A DNA stretch of 64,000 nucleotides from Archegozetes longisetosus (taxonomy: Eukaryota; Arthropoda; Arachnida; Sarcoptiformes; Trhypochthoniidae): assembly GCA_018873245.2 (NCBI GenBank), contig JAEMBT020000001.1, forward strand, positions 5,960,220 to 6,024,219, read 5' to 3'. Shown piece after piece: positions 33,254 through 45,518 of this stretch. Every line of letters starts with the position of its first letter. The first letter of the stretch is position 1. Made by a program: the position numbers and the translations under genes. The notes beneath the pieces were generated by a model. That model was not told the DNA's origin, did no database searches, and worked only from the letters and a program-made list of their open reading frames with translations.

Positions 33254-35412
33254 TTACAGATACTTAAGATTTAACTTAATTTTAGCTAAAAATTGTTCAG
33301 CGTAATCGATTGCTGCCAATAAAAGCGGGTCACGAGTCTTTTTAGGCATAAAATGACGAGCAATATTGAAAAGAGCGGACATTAACAATAGATAAGATCC
33401 AATCTTTCTTAAATTCCATTCAATCGAATACAAACCAACAGAGTTTAATAAATTGATTATCATTGAATTGAGTGGTGTATATATGAGCAATAAACTCAGT
33501 AATAAGTATATTAACAAATGTTTCACAATTGTGTAACCAGTTTTCAAACTATAAAAAAATTAGGTTTAATATATTAATCAAACAATCAATTAAAAGCTTA
33601 CAATTGATAACGTGTCTTGGCCCAATAAATCTGTTGATCAGTTTCTTTCATTATTAATTTTCTGTCTGTGAAATACGATTCACCACCATACTTAATCCAA
33701 TCAATTTTGCGAGCGTCACAATCGAACGTATTTTTATCGATTCCAATCAGTTCTTCAAATAGTTTGACGAAATTATTATAAGTGAAATACCATTGACCTG
33801 ATACAAAGAAGTCGCCAGTCTTCGATAACCGTTGATAAATTTTCATATATCGCACAACACTTTAAAACAATAAATATGAAGTAAAATCTCAGAACTTATA
33901 GAAAAATGTTCATACATTCTCTTTTGCCCAATAAGTAGAAGAAGGAAATCGAGAAAATAGGCGAAACAAAGCTCAGAAAAGAATCGTATCAAAAATACAG
34001 GAATCCAAGTCGGGTTTACATTACTGACAGGTCTAACAGTCAACCAAATTGGATATTCGTCATAGATGTACATTCCTCGTTCAACGTGCTGCTTAACATT
34101 TGATGAGCACAAACACGAAGTGTTGCAGTTATAGACACGAAGTTCTGATTTACTAAATGAAATATTCGAAAAATTGAAGTAAAAAGATAGGCTTTTGTGC
34201 AGTACTAAGCATTAATCATTGCAAATCACACTCATATTTAAGTTGGCTAAGGGAACCCAATAAAGTTAAGGTGCACTTAAGACAAACTAAAACTTATAAA
34301 CATTATTGGAGAGCATGATTAACAGCATCTCATTTCATTCAAAGACCAAATAGTTATTCTAAGAACTATAAATAATTCAGAAAAAATAACTAATTTACTA
34401 TTTAGTCATTGTGTTCCAAGCAGCAGCGATACAGGTATTTGCTACTATATCAACAGGTATTGCATCTCCTGTTACGTCAAGATTTGCTGTTGTAATTCGA
34501 GCTAAACCAGAACCTGCCAACATCATTCCACCAGCAATACTAGTTATTGAGTCAAACCAACCACAAAATGGTTCTCTTATACTCGTTGCTATTAAACCAG
34601 GTCTCACAATAGTTGTTGGAAGTGATCCCTTCTTGTATTCAAGTTTAACCAAATTTTCTGCTAAATTCTTAGTGAATGTGTAAGTATTTGGAAAGTCTCC
34701 AATCAATTCTTTATGATTAAAATTGAATTCCGGATCCCTTTAAAATTAAAGTAAACATTGATTATTCAAAGAATTATATAGAAACTAGTCATTACTTAAT
34801 GTGATCCAAAATATCTAATGCGTGAGCAGTTCTCATATAAACCTTTTCTTCAGTTACCATCTCCAAAGGGTTTGAATAAGTAGTTGAAACATGAACGAAA
34901 ACATCCAACTTCTTCAATTCTCGACATAACTGGATAATATGCTTAGTCCCAACGACATTTGTTATCAATTGCTTCCTAAATTTCAAAAATATTATTAATA
35001 AATATCACTATCTAAAAGAAAATTAAATTCTAAACCAATACTTTAGATTTGTGTCAAAGGTGACATCAGCCGCAGCATGAAATACAATCGAAACATTATT
35101 AATGATTTTATTTTTATCAGTTTCGCTTAAGCCCAAACCATCTGCAATTATATCACCTTCAATCGGGACTACTTTCATAAAATACGTTTTATCAATACTC
35201 TTGAATAAATCATAGCTTTTACTAATCACTTCACTGAATCGCTCACTAACAGATTTTCCTTTTTTATTTCTTATCAGAATATAGATATTTTTGACACTTT
35301 TGACAGAATGAAGAATTTTGTACAGAATCATTCTTCCAACCAAACCCGTTGCTCCGGTTATTAAAACCGATTTACCCTCAAATGATTCGTTAATATTTGA
35401 CTTGTTCGACAT
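33254..35412 (-). CDS. Fatty acyl-CoA reductase, six exons
   Basis: Exons (minus strand) are 35412-35042, 34975-34796, 34737-34399, 34152-33916, 33859-33602 and 33548-33254. They are joined by introns of about 43-246 bp with GT/AG ends, and every junction is in phase 2, giving 559 residues. The N-terminal Rossmann domain carries the NADPH-binding GATGLVG (residues 20-26), VFHAAADVTFD and VHVSTTYSN. The active-site Y-x-x-x-K is YTFTK (203-207), followed by IVRPGLIATS and IPVDIVANT. The C-terminal FAR_C domain includes RVYNCNTS and WYFTYNNF, then hydrophobic membrane stretches. These enzymes reduce fatty acyl-CoA to fatty alcohol for waxes, cuticle lipids or pheromones, usually in the ER or peroxisome membrane. 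No lesion is seen. A partial second copy with its own promoter region is at 42877-42370. Confidence 0.93.
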
Positions 35413-35510
35413 TTTTTATGATATTATTGAAGTTTTTCGTGATATTTTAAACCAAAATTAGAATTTCAGTAAAACCACAGTTTCTTCAAAAGACAACCTT
35501 TTAGTATAAC

Positions 35511-35519
35511 TTATATAAA
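35511..35519 (-). promoter_or_regulatory. Candidate TATA box of the reductase gene
   Basis: An atttatata motif on the minus strand lies about 100 bp upstream of the ATG. The surrounding block is conserved in the duplicated region upstream of the pseudogene at 42877 (ataaata near 42990), at a similar distance from its ATG. Confidence 0.4.
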
Positions 35520-37652
35520 TAAGAAATTATTTAGATTATAATGAATACGGATCGGCGTGGAATACTTTGTTTCTGAACTAAATTAAATGAAATTTCTTTA
35601 CACAGCTTTAAATCAATTCATAAACTTAGAATAAATATTATTTTATGAGTCACAATCGTATTATGAAGCAGATTACTTGTGAATGCATGATTTTATAATT
35701 CTTTCGAAGCAATTAGCTATTTCATCAGACTCTACAAAGTTGAGGAAAAACTTTGGACCTTCATTATTGCTTAATTTAAGATTTACATAAAGCTGAATAT
35801 TATCCTCTCATTTAGGCTTTAAAATTTTCATTATCAAATTATGGTTGGGTAAGATAAACACATGTTCAAGTTTCTTTGAAATTTAGAAATATAATTGTAA
35901 GTGTATTTCGAAATTTGAAATTTTATTGAAGACTGAACTAAGTTACATGCAAGTTTTCCCTAAGTATTTATGAGGTGTAACAATGTAGGAAAATTATTAT
36001 TTTAAAACTTTCCTTTAATTTACTTTACATGAAATTTGTTTAATCATCAGTAATGAAGTTAAATCAATATTCTTTTGTATTAGAAAGACATTTAATATCA
36101 CTTATGACTTTTGAAGGTAGGAATTTGGCAAATCTTAATTATATGACAAATGAAAAGACAAAAAATTACAAATTGATCACAAATCTAAGAATTTTTTACA
36201 AATCTTATCAATCTCCTTTAATCTCCACAATATTTTTGAGCTTTGTTTTTCTTAAATATAAAACATTGTCAACATTTTTGTGTTTATTATAATTGAATAT
36301 TGTTATTTTTAAATTTGACATTTCCCCAAGTTGTTTTTCATTTAGGGAAAATACAATCGCAAACTAATTTAGCAGAGTTTCATAATAAGATAAACTTTAA
36401 GTCAAAAATATGCCACACAATTAAAGATTTTAAAATATTTATTTATTTTACTTTTCATGGCTTTTGCAATGCGACAGAACATTTCCTCAAGTTTCACAAC
36501 TATTGTCTTTATTAATTATTTACATCGAATTGAGTTAACTATGAGTCATTTAATTATTATGTTTAATTGTGCGTACAAAAGCTTGACATATGAAGGACTC
36601 ATTAGACAAACAGTGTGTATAAGAATAGAACGGGGCTACACGTATTTGAAGCTTTCTCTTGCGTGTATTGAATAGTTTACAATTTTGCATAAAAACTAAC
36701 AAATTTTGCTAAAACTTTATTAAAGATTTGAATAAATTCATGAGAGTATTTTTTCATATGTGATATTAAAATGTTGTTTACATTGTTATGCGGGACATAT
36801 TATTAGATTTCATGCATCTGAAAAAAATTTTAAAACTTTTAATATGTCTGATAAAGAAAATAAAGCGTAAACTCAAATCAGGGGTTTTGTCTATCAACAA
36901 ATGTTAAAAATATAAACATTAATAACATACTTGAAGTGTTGAAAACAATGTTTTATATTTCATATCTGCTGCTTAAATTATTATGTCTATCCCTCACTAG
37001 TTACTATGCTTTAAGGAAAATATCGGATAAACATTTTCTGAGTGACATGTTTATTTATTTATGTTCACTTTCACTTTAAAGATACACTTTTTTAAGATGA
37101 CACTAAGCGACGTTTATATTGCATTATAAGCAAACTAAAATTTCTTGATGAAATATAAGAACTGGTATAATGAAACATTACTCGAGCCGATACAGTATTT
37201 GCTCTTTAGTATTTACTTCGATAGTATTTACTCTCATTATAATTTAGTGATACTCCTAGTCTATGTAGAAGTCCCGTTGAAATAATGTCGGAAAATTCTC
37301 TTTAGTATTTGTCTCGATATAATTTATAAAAGTTATTATTTGCCCAACTACTCAGTCACTACAATATAAAACTACACCTTATTGTTATTTACCGGCATTA
37401 CTTTTGAACTGAAATGAAAAAACAATTCTAAAAATTCGAAGAGATTGAATTTGAAAAAAGCTATCAACAAGTTTTGAGATGCTAGATATAATTAGTATTT
37501 AAAAAGAAAATTTCTGGAGAAACTCTATTTAAATAGTTTAGTTAAATAGACTACTAAAAAGTTGACTTTATACTTAACACACATCACACATGACAGACAC
37601 ACCAAACCAGTAAAGTTGCCGAAAATCAATCTAAATAGACAAAGTTTGAACG
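35520..37652. other. Gene-free AT-rich stretch
   Basis: Small frames at 36053-36292, 36300-36515 and 36457-36675 overlap each other and carry no motif. I regard them as chance openings. Confidence 0.45.
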
Positions 37653-37653
37653 T

Positions 37654-38245
37654 ACAGAGGTTGATAAAGAGAATACTCTGCCTCTTTTGAAGTTGAATAA
37701 CTTTTTATAGAACTGTCTGAATTTAATAAATGATATATCAAATTAAAGCCCTTTAAAAAAGCTTCAATTTGACATATGATAAGTACAAAAAATAATTGTA
37801 GTTTAGATTTAATTTTAATCTAAAAATGATGCTCGAGAAACTAACGTAAAACTAGAATTTTGCTAAAACTTATTTTTAGAATTTTTTATAGTAAATTTTT
37901 TCTGTGGAATTCAAAGAAATACTATATAAATTCATGGAAACAAGAAAGAAATCTTAAAAAAAGTTTATTTCAATTTGATTTTACTCTCTAAAAATGTTTA
38001 GCTTTACGATTTTTGCTACCTTTTGAACACAATGTTAAAATGCCACAGAGTTTCTCTTAGAGTCGAACTTATTTTAATTGAAACTAAATCTGAACTACAA
38101 TTATATTCTATACTTATCATATATCAAATTGAGGCTATTTAAAAGGGCTTTAATTTAATATATCATTTATTAAATTCAGATAACTCTGTAGAACGTAATT
38201 TAACTCCAAAAATGCCCTATTATTCTCTTTATCTACCCCTGTACT
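37654..38245. mobile_element. TIR MITE, about 590 bp, probable TA target
   Basis: Bases 37654-37840 and the reverse complement of 38050-38245 match over about 190 bp (ttgataaagagaata, then aatttaataaatgatata and aattaaagccctttt). The tips are preceded by TA on both sides. The interior is non-coding. Confidence 0.8.
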
Positions 38246-39260
38246 ACAAATAGTTGAGAATAGATTAATTCGTTGGCCATAATACAAGTTTATGAAATAA
38301 CTTTATGTTTATTAAACATCTGACGAAAAAGATTTGTCTAAACATTTACTTTACATCACTTGATTCATCTTAAATACAATAATGAAGCTCAAAATGTTAA
38401 TAAATAATCAAATGAATGAAATGCTTTTTGGCTTACAACCAATGCTACATCTTTTCAGCTTTGGCCTATAAAACAAACTCATGTTGATCAAAATGAACAG
38501 TTGTTCAAGTCTATAATATTTTCATTAACCTACAAAACTATTTCTAACAAAAGATGAAAAGCTCTTTCATTAGAACTAAACAAATATATCCATAAAAGTT
38601 ATTCTTATGATCAGATAAAAGTCTAGCATAAATTTTCCAAATCATTTGCAAATGAGATTTTGTATTTCCAAGTGATTGATTAGATAAATCCAGACAGAAT
38701 TAGTGTGAACAAACCTTTATGTTTTTCATTTTCAGAGTTCTAATCGGTTAAAAAATATCCACTGAAAAGAATTTTAGGTAATTTTCACTTTATTCAAGTG
38801 CTATATTGAATAAGTAATATATCTTATTGCAGTTCTCACTGATGACACCCACTTTCATTTGATTTTATTAAGCATGTAACTATTGATAACTTAAGTAAAT
38901 TTTTAAAAATTCATATTGTCATAGATTTGCTGATGAAAAGTACGAGGAAATGAGTTCCTGTATTAAAAAGTCTTTGATTACACGAAGTATTCAACTTTAG
39001 TAATCTTAGAAACAATGCTTTGAAATGAGAATTTTTTGGTGAAGAAATTTAGATGTAAAAGGGCATTTAATTGCAGATGAAATCAACAGAAAGGTCTCTG
39101 AATACAGGTGGTTTTCAACATGTTGCTCTACATAAAGCAGACTCTTTTAGTTGTATCTGACAACCTTCAACATATGTTTTATTACTTTATTACTTATGTT
39201 TTAAAAGTGTTGCAAAGATAATTTATTATAATATAATCATTGTATGAAAGTTAATGAAAG
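38246..39260. other. Gene-free stretch upstream of the carboxylesterase
   Basis: I see no supported feature except the promoter element just downstream of it. Confidence 0.4.
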
Positions 39261-39264
39261 TTTC

Positions 39265-39270
39265 TATATA
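39265..39270 (+). promoter_or_regulatory. Candidate TATA box of the carboxylesterase gene
   Basis: The motif tatata within ctatataatt lies about 47 bp before the predicted ATG at 39317. This would leave a very short 5' leader. Confidence 0.4.
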
Positions 39271-39316
39271 ATTATCAGAGTGAACATTATAAACTTTTTT
39301 TAATTTGGTCAAAATT

Positions 39317-41913
39317 ATGAAGCTCTTCGTATTGGTATTAATTCTAATCTCTACTGAATTTTGTTTCAAAGGTTTGAAAAAAATTTTTCAATTTGAAATC
39401 GGCTACAACGAGCAAAGAAACTAGAGCCTAATTACTGAAAAACACAATATCTACAAGTTTAGATAGTTTCAAATACAGTCTGCGAAATAAACTGAGCAGC
39501 AGAACAAATTTATTAACTTTTTAATTATAAATAATTAAATTATGAAATTTTCAGAAATTAATGTTTTGTTATATGTAAAAATTTAATCTAGTTAATGAAT
39601 TTTTTATATATACATAATTTGTGTGCTATAAAAAAGGATAGTTAAAAATATAAGCTTAATGAGCACAAAAAAGTGTTTATATTTATTTCTTGTTTGCCAA
39701 CAATTTCATTGAATGAATCTCAATATTAAAACTTATGATTTTGCTGATTTTAACAATAATTATCTCATCATTTTCTTAACTTAGTTCACTGTTTGGGAAC
39801 ATTTGGTTGTACTTCAGTTGTTACTTCAGGGATTCTAACTTATAAAGGATGTCAAGAATCCATTGGAACCGAAAGCTTAACAAATGCTAGTATTGCTTTC
39901 AAGACTATTCATTCCTTTAAGGTAGTTATTAATTAACATTGTTCATTAGATAACCGCATCAAAGACTGAGATTAAACTCAGCTTAAGTTTAATATCAACA
40001 AGTTAGAACATATTTAAAAGATACTCCTACAATTATCTGTATCACAAACAATGAAGTGAATGAACAATGAGTCGAAAGAATTATAGATAGCTTTTCAATG
40101 ACGGTAATTCATTTGAATGGATTCATTTTAAAGGGTATTCCATATGCCAAACCACCACTTGGACCATTAAGATTCCGTAAAACCGTACCGAAAACGTATT
40201 CTGGACCGACAAATATCGACGCGACTAATTATCGCAACCCATGCATGCAATCGCTTCCTTCGGACTTTCCATTGCCGCGTGGACTTGAATCTGAAGACTG
40301 CCTATTTATAAATGTATGGACACCTACACTGAACAGTTCAGCTGCACTGCCTGTCATGTTTTGGATATATGGTGGGGGATTCAATTTTGGTTCTGGAAGT
40401 CAATTAATTTTAAATACTATAAGCTTTGAAAATATTTATGATGGTTCGCAATTAGCACTAAGAGACGTAATAGTTGTTACTTTCAACTATCGTGTGGGTG
40501 TTTTTGGCTTCTTATATGGTAACAGTTCTGAAGCGCCTGGAAATGCAGGTCTATGGGATCAAGCCATGGCTCTCAACTGGACGCGACAAAATATCGCTGC
40601 ATTTGGTGGCAATCCTGATAATATAACTATTTTCGGTGAAAGCGCTGGAAGTATTTCCATTAGTAATCATATTGTATCGAATGTTACGAGAAATTGGTTC
40701 CAGAGAGCTATCATGCAATCAGGTCTATTTTCATTTTTGCGTAGTAGTCATAGTCACCTTTATTTTTGGAAATCAAAAATACAACTCTTTTCTATAATTT
40801 GAAAGGCTCGGCTTATTCTAAAGCACTTTCCAGAGATACTGATTATGCTTATCGACTCGCACGAAAATTTGCCAATCTATTCCTTACATGCAATGATGAC
40901 AATACATGGATTGAATGTCTTCGTAATATAGATGCGAAATTATTAATTGCAGCTCAAAGTGAAGCATATTTTTGGAATTCAGAGTCAAAACCCCGACTCT
41001 TCCTCTCATTGTACCCGTTCCCTCCTATATTCGGTGATGAGTTCGTGCCATTCTCTATACCGAAAGCTTTAGATGAAGGAAACTACAGAAAAGATATCAA
41101 AATACTGATAGGACATAACGAGATGGAAGGAGAGCTATATGCTTTGATTTTCGAACTCCTGACTCCACTATTAGGAAGATATGTTCCTTTTTTCCCAACA
41201 AATCCTTTCGTCACTAAAGCCGCCGTGTTTTCTGACATTAAAAATGTTTTTATAAATAACGATACGTTCGGGGAAATTGTTGCAGATAAATATACGGAAA
41301 CATTTACTGACTTATTAGTACTTTCAAACCCTAATCCTATCCGAAGATCTGCCGCGTATTCACTGGGCGACTACCTTCTTACCTGTCCTATCATATTATT
41401 CGGTGGACATTACACCAAAATGCTTTGCCTGCCGGCAAAGTATATCAATATAGATTGACTTATCCTGGCACTCAGTCTTTATGCAAAACCAGTGTCTGGG
41501 CTAATGTGACACACGCTGATGATCTCCCTTTTGTATTTGGTCAGCCCTTCAGATCTTTGGACAGATTGCTATGGTCAGATGACGACAGAAAATTAAGTAA
41601 AAAGATTATGGATATTTGGACCAACTTCGCTAAATATGAGTCAGTTATTTTATTAAGTATGACTACATTAACCTAATTGAGTTTATATTTCAGTCAAGTG
41701 TTAACAGGAAATGGGAATGCTTGGCCTTCTTATAGTGTTAATAATGACTCTGCCAAAAGCATTAACGCATCATATGTTGAGCTACATGCAGATAGTAGCA
41801 GATTTGGAAGAGTTTTCGTCAATAGATATGATGGCATCGATGATGGATTTACTCCTTCTGTTATCGGGAACTGTTTTAATTTCTGGGACGCCATTTTGAG
41901 AGGACAGTTCTGA
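39317..41913 (+). pseudogene. Secreted carboxylesterase (type B, cholinesterase-like), five exons, one frameshift
   Basis: Exons are 39317-39371 (signal peptide MKLFVLVLILISTEFC), 39785-39921, 40134-40722, 40806-41639 and 41694-41913, all with GT/AG introns in phase. The protein would be about 611 residues. Landmarks are GIPYAKPPLG, SEDCLFINVW, the oxyanion YGGGFNFGS, the nucleophile elbow GESAGS (Ser about 234), GHNEMEGE with the acid residue, and THADDLPFVFG with the histidine. The catalytic triad is therefore complete, and several NxS/T sites fit secretion. Near 41420-41425 one base is missing between TKML and LPAGKVYQYR, which breaks the frame in exon 4. No other lesion is seen, so either the gene has just been inactivated or the indel is an assembly error. 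The family hydrolyses carboxylic esters and often handles xenobiotics. It lies between two reductase copies of opposite orientation. Confidence 0.88.
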
Positions 41914-42064
41914 TCAGATTTTCAATTTGTAGTCTTCTTAAGATTTGTCTTAAAGGTTTAGGCTATTCAACTTTTAGTATTTGTAAAAACGGTTGAATCT
42001 TATGCCTTAATTAATTATCAAATTTAATCACGAACATAATTATCGAAGGAAAACTTGTTGATGC

Positions 42065-42070
42065 AATAAA
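42065..42070 (+). terminator. Polyadenylation signal of the carboxylesterase
   Basis: AATAAA lies about 152 bp after the stop codon at 41913. Confidence 0.5.
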
Positions 42071-42369
42071 TAACTTTTTGTTTCAATACTTCGATTGATT
42101 TGAAGTAATTCAATGTTCTTTGATTGAAATTTATTTATCAAAATTTACTTTTAAGTTCCTAGTTTATAAGAATCTTTTGATACAAAATCGACAATATTTT
42201 CATCTGAAAACTCGAAGACCAATTAGATTACACAGTAAAATAAAATTTTGAATAACTGTTAATACTGTTTAAGACATTCGGAGAAAGAAAATTGTTTTTC
42301 AGTATAGTATGAATGAAAAGAAACTCTCGATTTTCTGCTTTTGAAGTTCGGATTTTAGCTCTTTTAATC

Positions 42370-42877
42370 ATGAAAGAAAACTTCCAATTTCTTCGATTCT
42401 CGACATAATTCGATAACGTGTTTAATCCCAAGGACATTAGTTATTAATTGCCTCCTAAGTTTCAAAAATATTATCAATAAATATCACTATTTAAATCAAA
42501 CCAATACTTAAGGTTTGTGTCAAAGGTGATCTCAGCTGCGCCATGAAATACAATCGAAACATCATTGATAACTTGATTTTTATCAGTTTCACTTAGGTTC
42601 AAATTATCTGCAGTTACATCGCCTTCAATCGTAACTATTTTCATCAAAGATTCATTTTCAATACTTTCAAACAATCCATAGCTTCTACTAATCATTTCAC
42701 TGAATCGCTCACTAACACGTTTTTCTCTTTTATTTCTTATCAGGAATAGATATTTGTGACACTTTTCACAGAATGGACAATTTTATACAGAATCATTTTT
42801 CCAACCAAACCCGTTGCTCCAGTTATTAAAACCGACTTACCTTCAAATGATTCATTAATATTTGATTTGTTCGACAT
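42370..42877 (-). pseudogene. Fatty acyl-CoA reductase 5' fragment
   Basis: The minus strand repeats exon 1 and the start of exon 2 of the reductase at 35412. It keeps the ATG (42877), GATGLVG, the FEGKSVLIT motif and VSIVFHGAAEITFD, then the same intron boundary and a shortened exon 2 (RQLITNVLGIKHVIELC). One missing base breaks the frame after TNIY, near 42755. Similarity stops around 42370, so exons 3-6 are absent. The duplicate also carries about 200 bp of upstream sequence similar to that of the full gene. The catalytic YxxxK is lost, so it cannot be an enzyme. Confidence 0.9.
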
Positions 42878-43122
42878 TTTTTATCATATTATTGTAGCTT
42901 TCAGCAATATTTTAAACCAAAATTAGAAATCAATATAATTTAAGTAAAATTGCAATTCCTTGAAAAGACAACTTGTAAGTATAACTTGTATAAATAGGAA
43001 ATTATTTGGGCTAGAATGAGTGTGGAATCGGTGTTGAATATTTTGTTCACACCTAAGTTAAGTAAAATTATAAGCTTAGAATAAATAGTATTTTCATGAC
43101 AATCGTATTACGAAGCATATTA

Positions 43123-43800
43123 TACAGGATGACAAGAATATAGCTGATGAAACTATTTGAGTCATACTTAAAACTGAGTTAATTCTGGAAAATTCTTGAA
43201 ACATATTTTTAGTATAAAAGCTGGGGGGTTTTATATATCATGATCATTTTGTACAAGTCATCAACAAGAATGGATGCCTCCACTGGCAAATATTCACTTG
43301 TTGAACGCGTGGCTATTGTTAGTCTTTATTATGAAAACGGGTCGAGTCCTGAAAATACTGCTAGAGCATTTAAGACTCGATTTGGCCGCCACTCGACACT
43401 CAGTCCAAACACTGTTACAAGGTAAATTTTGAATAAGCCCACAACTATTGAAGAACTCAAGAACGCGATTTCTGACACAATTAAGGCGATTCCAATAGAG
43501 ATGATAAAACCTAGATTAGGCAAGCATAGATTAGGGATACCGACACTTCATCAAGTGAAAGCTGTAGAAAAGCCACCAAAGGGAGACCATAGGATAATTT
43601 TTGACAACAATTTCTAATAGGTTAAAAATCAAAAGGTGGATCAAAAGATAACATTTAATCTCCAGCTTTAGGCCTCTTCTGAAATTTGGAGACATTGTCT
43701 AAAAACTGAAGAGTTGGCTTCCCAGCATGTATGGATGTCACAAATCAATTATATTGTAATCTATAAAAGTATATACAGTATGTAAAGGAGTGTTACAGCA
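43123..43800 (+). mobile_element. Internally deleted IS630/Tc1-like element with DUF4817-type start
   Basis: The frame 43270-43425 (MDASTGKYSLVERVAIVSLY, then ARAFKTRFGRH) is the N-terminal DUF4817-like helix-turn-helix. Directly after it, in a neighbouring frame from 43435, comes NKPTTIEELKNAISDTIKAI, which belongs to the C-terminal end of the same transposase. The whole catalytic core is missing, so this is an internal-deletion derivative. The left tip may be tacaggatgaca at 43123, similar to the end at 3949. The right tip was not placed with certainty. Confidence 0.65.
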
Positions 43801-45518
43801 TAACAAAACAAATGGCTAAATGGATTTTATCCCACAATTTTTAGATAACAATATGACTTGAATAATAATTTATTGAAGTTTACTACACAGTTGAATATAG
43901 TATTAATTTATAGACTAGAGTTCATCTTTAGTTTCTTTGGATATTATACTTCGGTCATCATTAGGACAGAGCAGTAAACATAAGGAGTTGAAGCGAGAGG
44001 AGTGACTGATTTAATAGGATTCTAGTCAAAACTTAGGGGTATGAATAGAGATTATCTGTTTGTTGATTTAAATAATTTCAATTTAAAACCAGTTAATATA
44101 ATTTAATATTCATAAAGTTTCAAAGTGACAGTTTGTCAACTTTATTCTATTTGTTGTAACTAAGTTTTATAAATTTGTTTTAAGTCTTAATTCGAAAGAG
44201 TGATTATTGATTTGAACCTCTTTCGTGCAGTTAAAACATATTGAGATAAGCACTCATGGCTTCTGATGACCAAAATGATCACTTCATTGAATCCGCAAAT
44301 TTATGTGTCAATAGAAAGTATCGACAGAACATTGCGAACATCTATATTAAGAAAATAATACATTAAATCAAAGACTATATCAGATATAAATGATAAAATA
44401 ATTTTTTTACTTTGAGTGCTATAACAGGAGTGATAACGAATTGATTTCCACACGAAAATCCTATCAAATGTTTTGTGTGACTGGCTCTTTCGATTGCATT
44501 TATTAGCTGAAAAAAATGTTTTTCAAGTTAAACGTTATTTTATGTTTCATTATTTTGAATTATTAGCCTTACTATCCTTACTAACCCTGCCAATCCTACA
44601 AACCATACTAATCCTAATAACCTTATTTACCTTACTAATATTACAAGCCTATTTAACCAAATTCTACTGATCCTACCGACCATAATAACTTTACTAGTCC
44701 TACTAACCTAACCCTAACAACAGTGCTAAACTTATTAGGGTGTGGATAGTTAGAAGCTATTTACGAAGTTCATTAAAGAATAACCAATACTCCATCCTCC
44801 ACTTTCAAAACTCGAAATCTTAAATCTGTGCTAAGATTTCTTATATAGGACTAACATTGCTATTTTTGAGTTCTAAATGACAAACCTTGCATCAATAGAT
44901 AAATCATCTGATTCGTTTGGGCGAACAATTCCTGCAAACATCTTTATATTCAAATCATTTTCAAACAAAATTTTCATTTAAATTCAATTAATTGTAAATT
45001 CAAATCAAATTCAGAGTTTACATCAAATAACATGTATTTTCATATTCAATTCTATTTCAAATCTCAACTCATTTGGAGTTTTCTAGGCCTTTATTCCAAA
45101 ATCACCAAGATTTAATTAGAGATAAGGTAAAATAATTAAATTTGAATATTTATTCACTCAGTTAGAATTTTGATTGTCGGTCTGTTGACTCAAACCACTA
45201 TTGGACCAAAATGTTACTTTATGTATGTGATAAATGATAAAAAACTTGTTAATATGCAACTTTAAATTGCAGTTGATGTGCATGAAAATTAGTATTATAC
45301 ACAGTATATCAAATCATTGGTATTAAACCTTTCATGAACCAAAAATATCTGTCTTGAGGACCACCTTACAGGAAATAACATATAGTATACATAGTTTAGC
45401 TAACTAATATTGAAAAAATAGCGTTCTAAGAGTAAGAAAGCATTTTGACCTTAAACATATAAGTTACTAAAATTTAGAACATATATACAGAGTAAATAAT
45501 ACAAAAATTCCAAATGTT
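43801..45518. other. Gene-free stretch
   Basis: It holds the 9-bp minisatellite at 44560-44720. I see no supported gene in the rest. Confidence 0.45.
44560..44720 (-). repeat. Degenerate 9-bp minisatellite, unit ccttactaa
   Basis: About 17 diverged units of the ccttactaa type are head to tail. The period equals that of the array at 1825-1945 (unit gtgggttat), and both resemble ttagg-like sequence on one strand. The drift here is far greater. Confidence 0.7.

Noticed and set aside
35520-37650. Small frames of 71-79 codons upstream of the reductase
   Set aside because: They overlap, are low-complexity, and lack splice or motif support.
40098-40133. Methionine start of the long esterase frame at 40098
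   Set aside because: The 12 residues before GIPYAKPP are intronic: an acceptor ends at 40133 and joins in phase to an upstream exon that ends at 39921 and to a signal-peptide exon at 39317.
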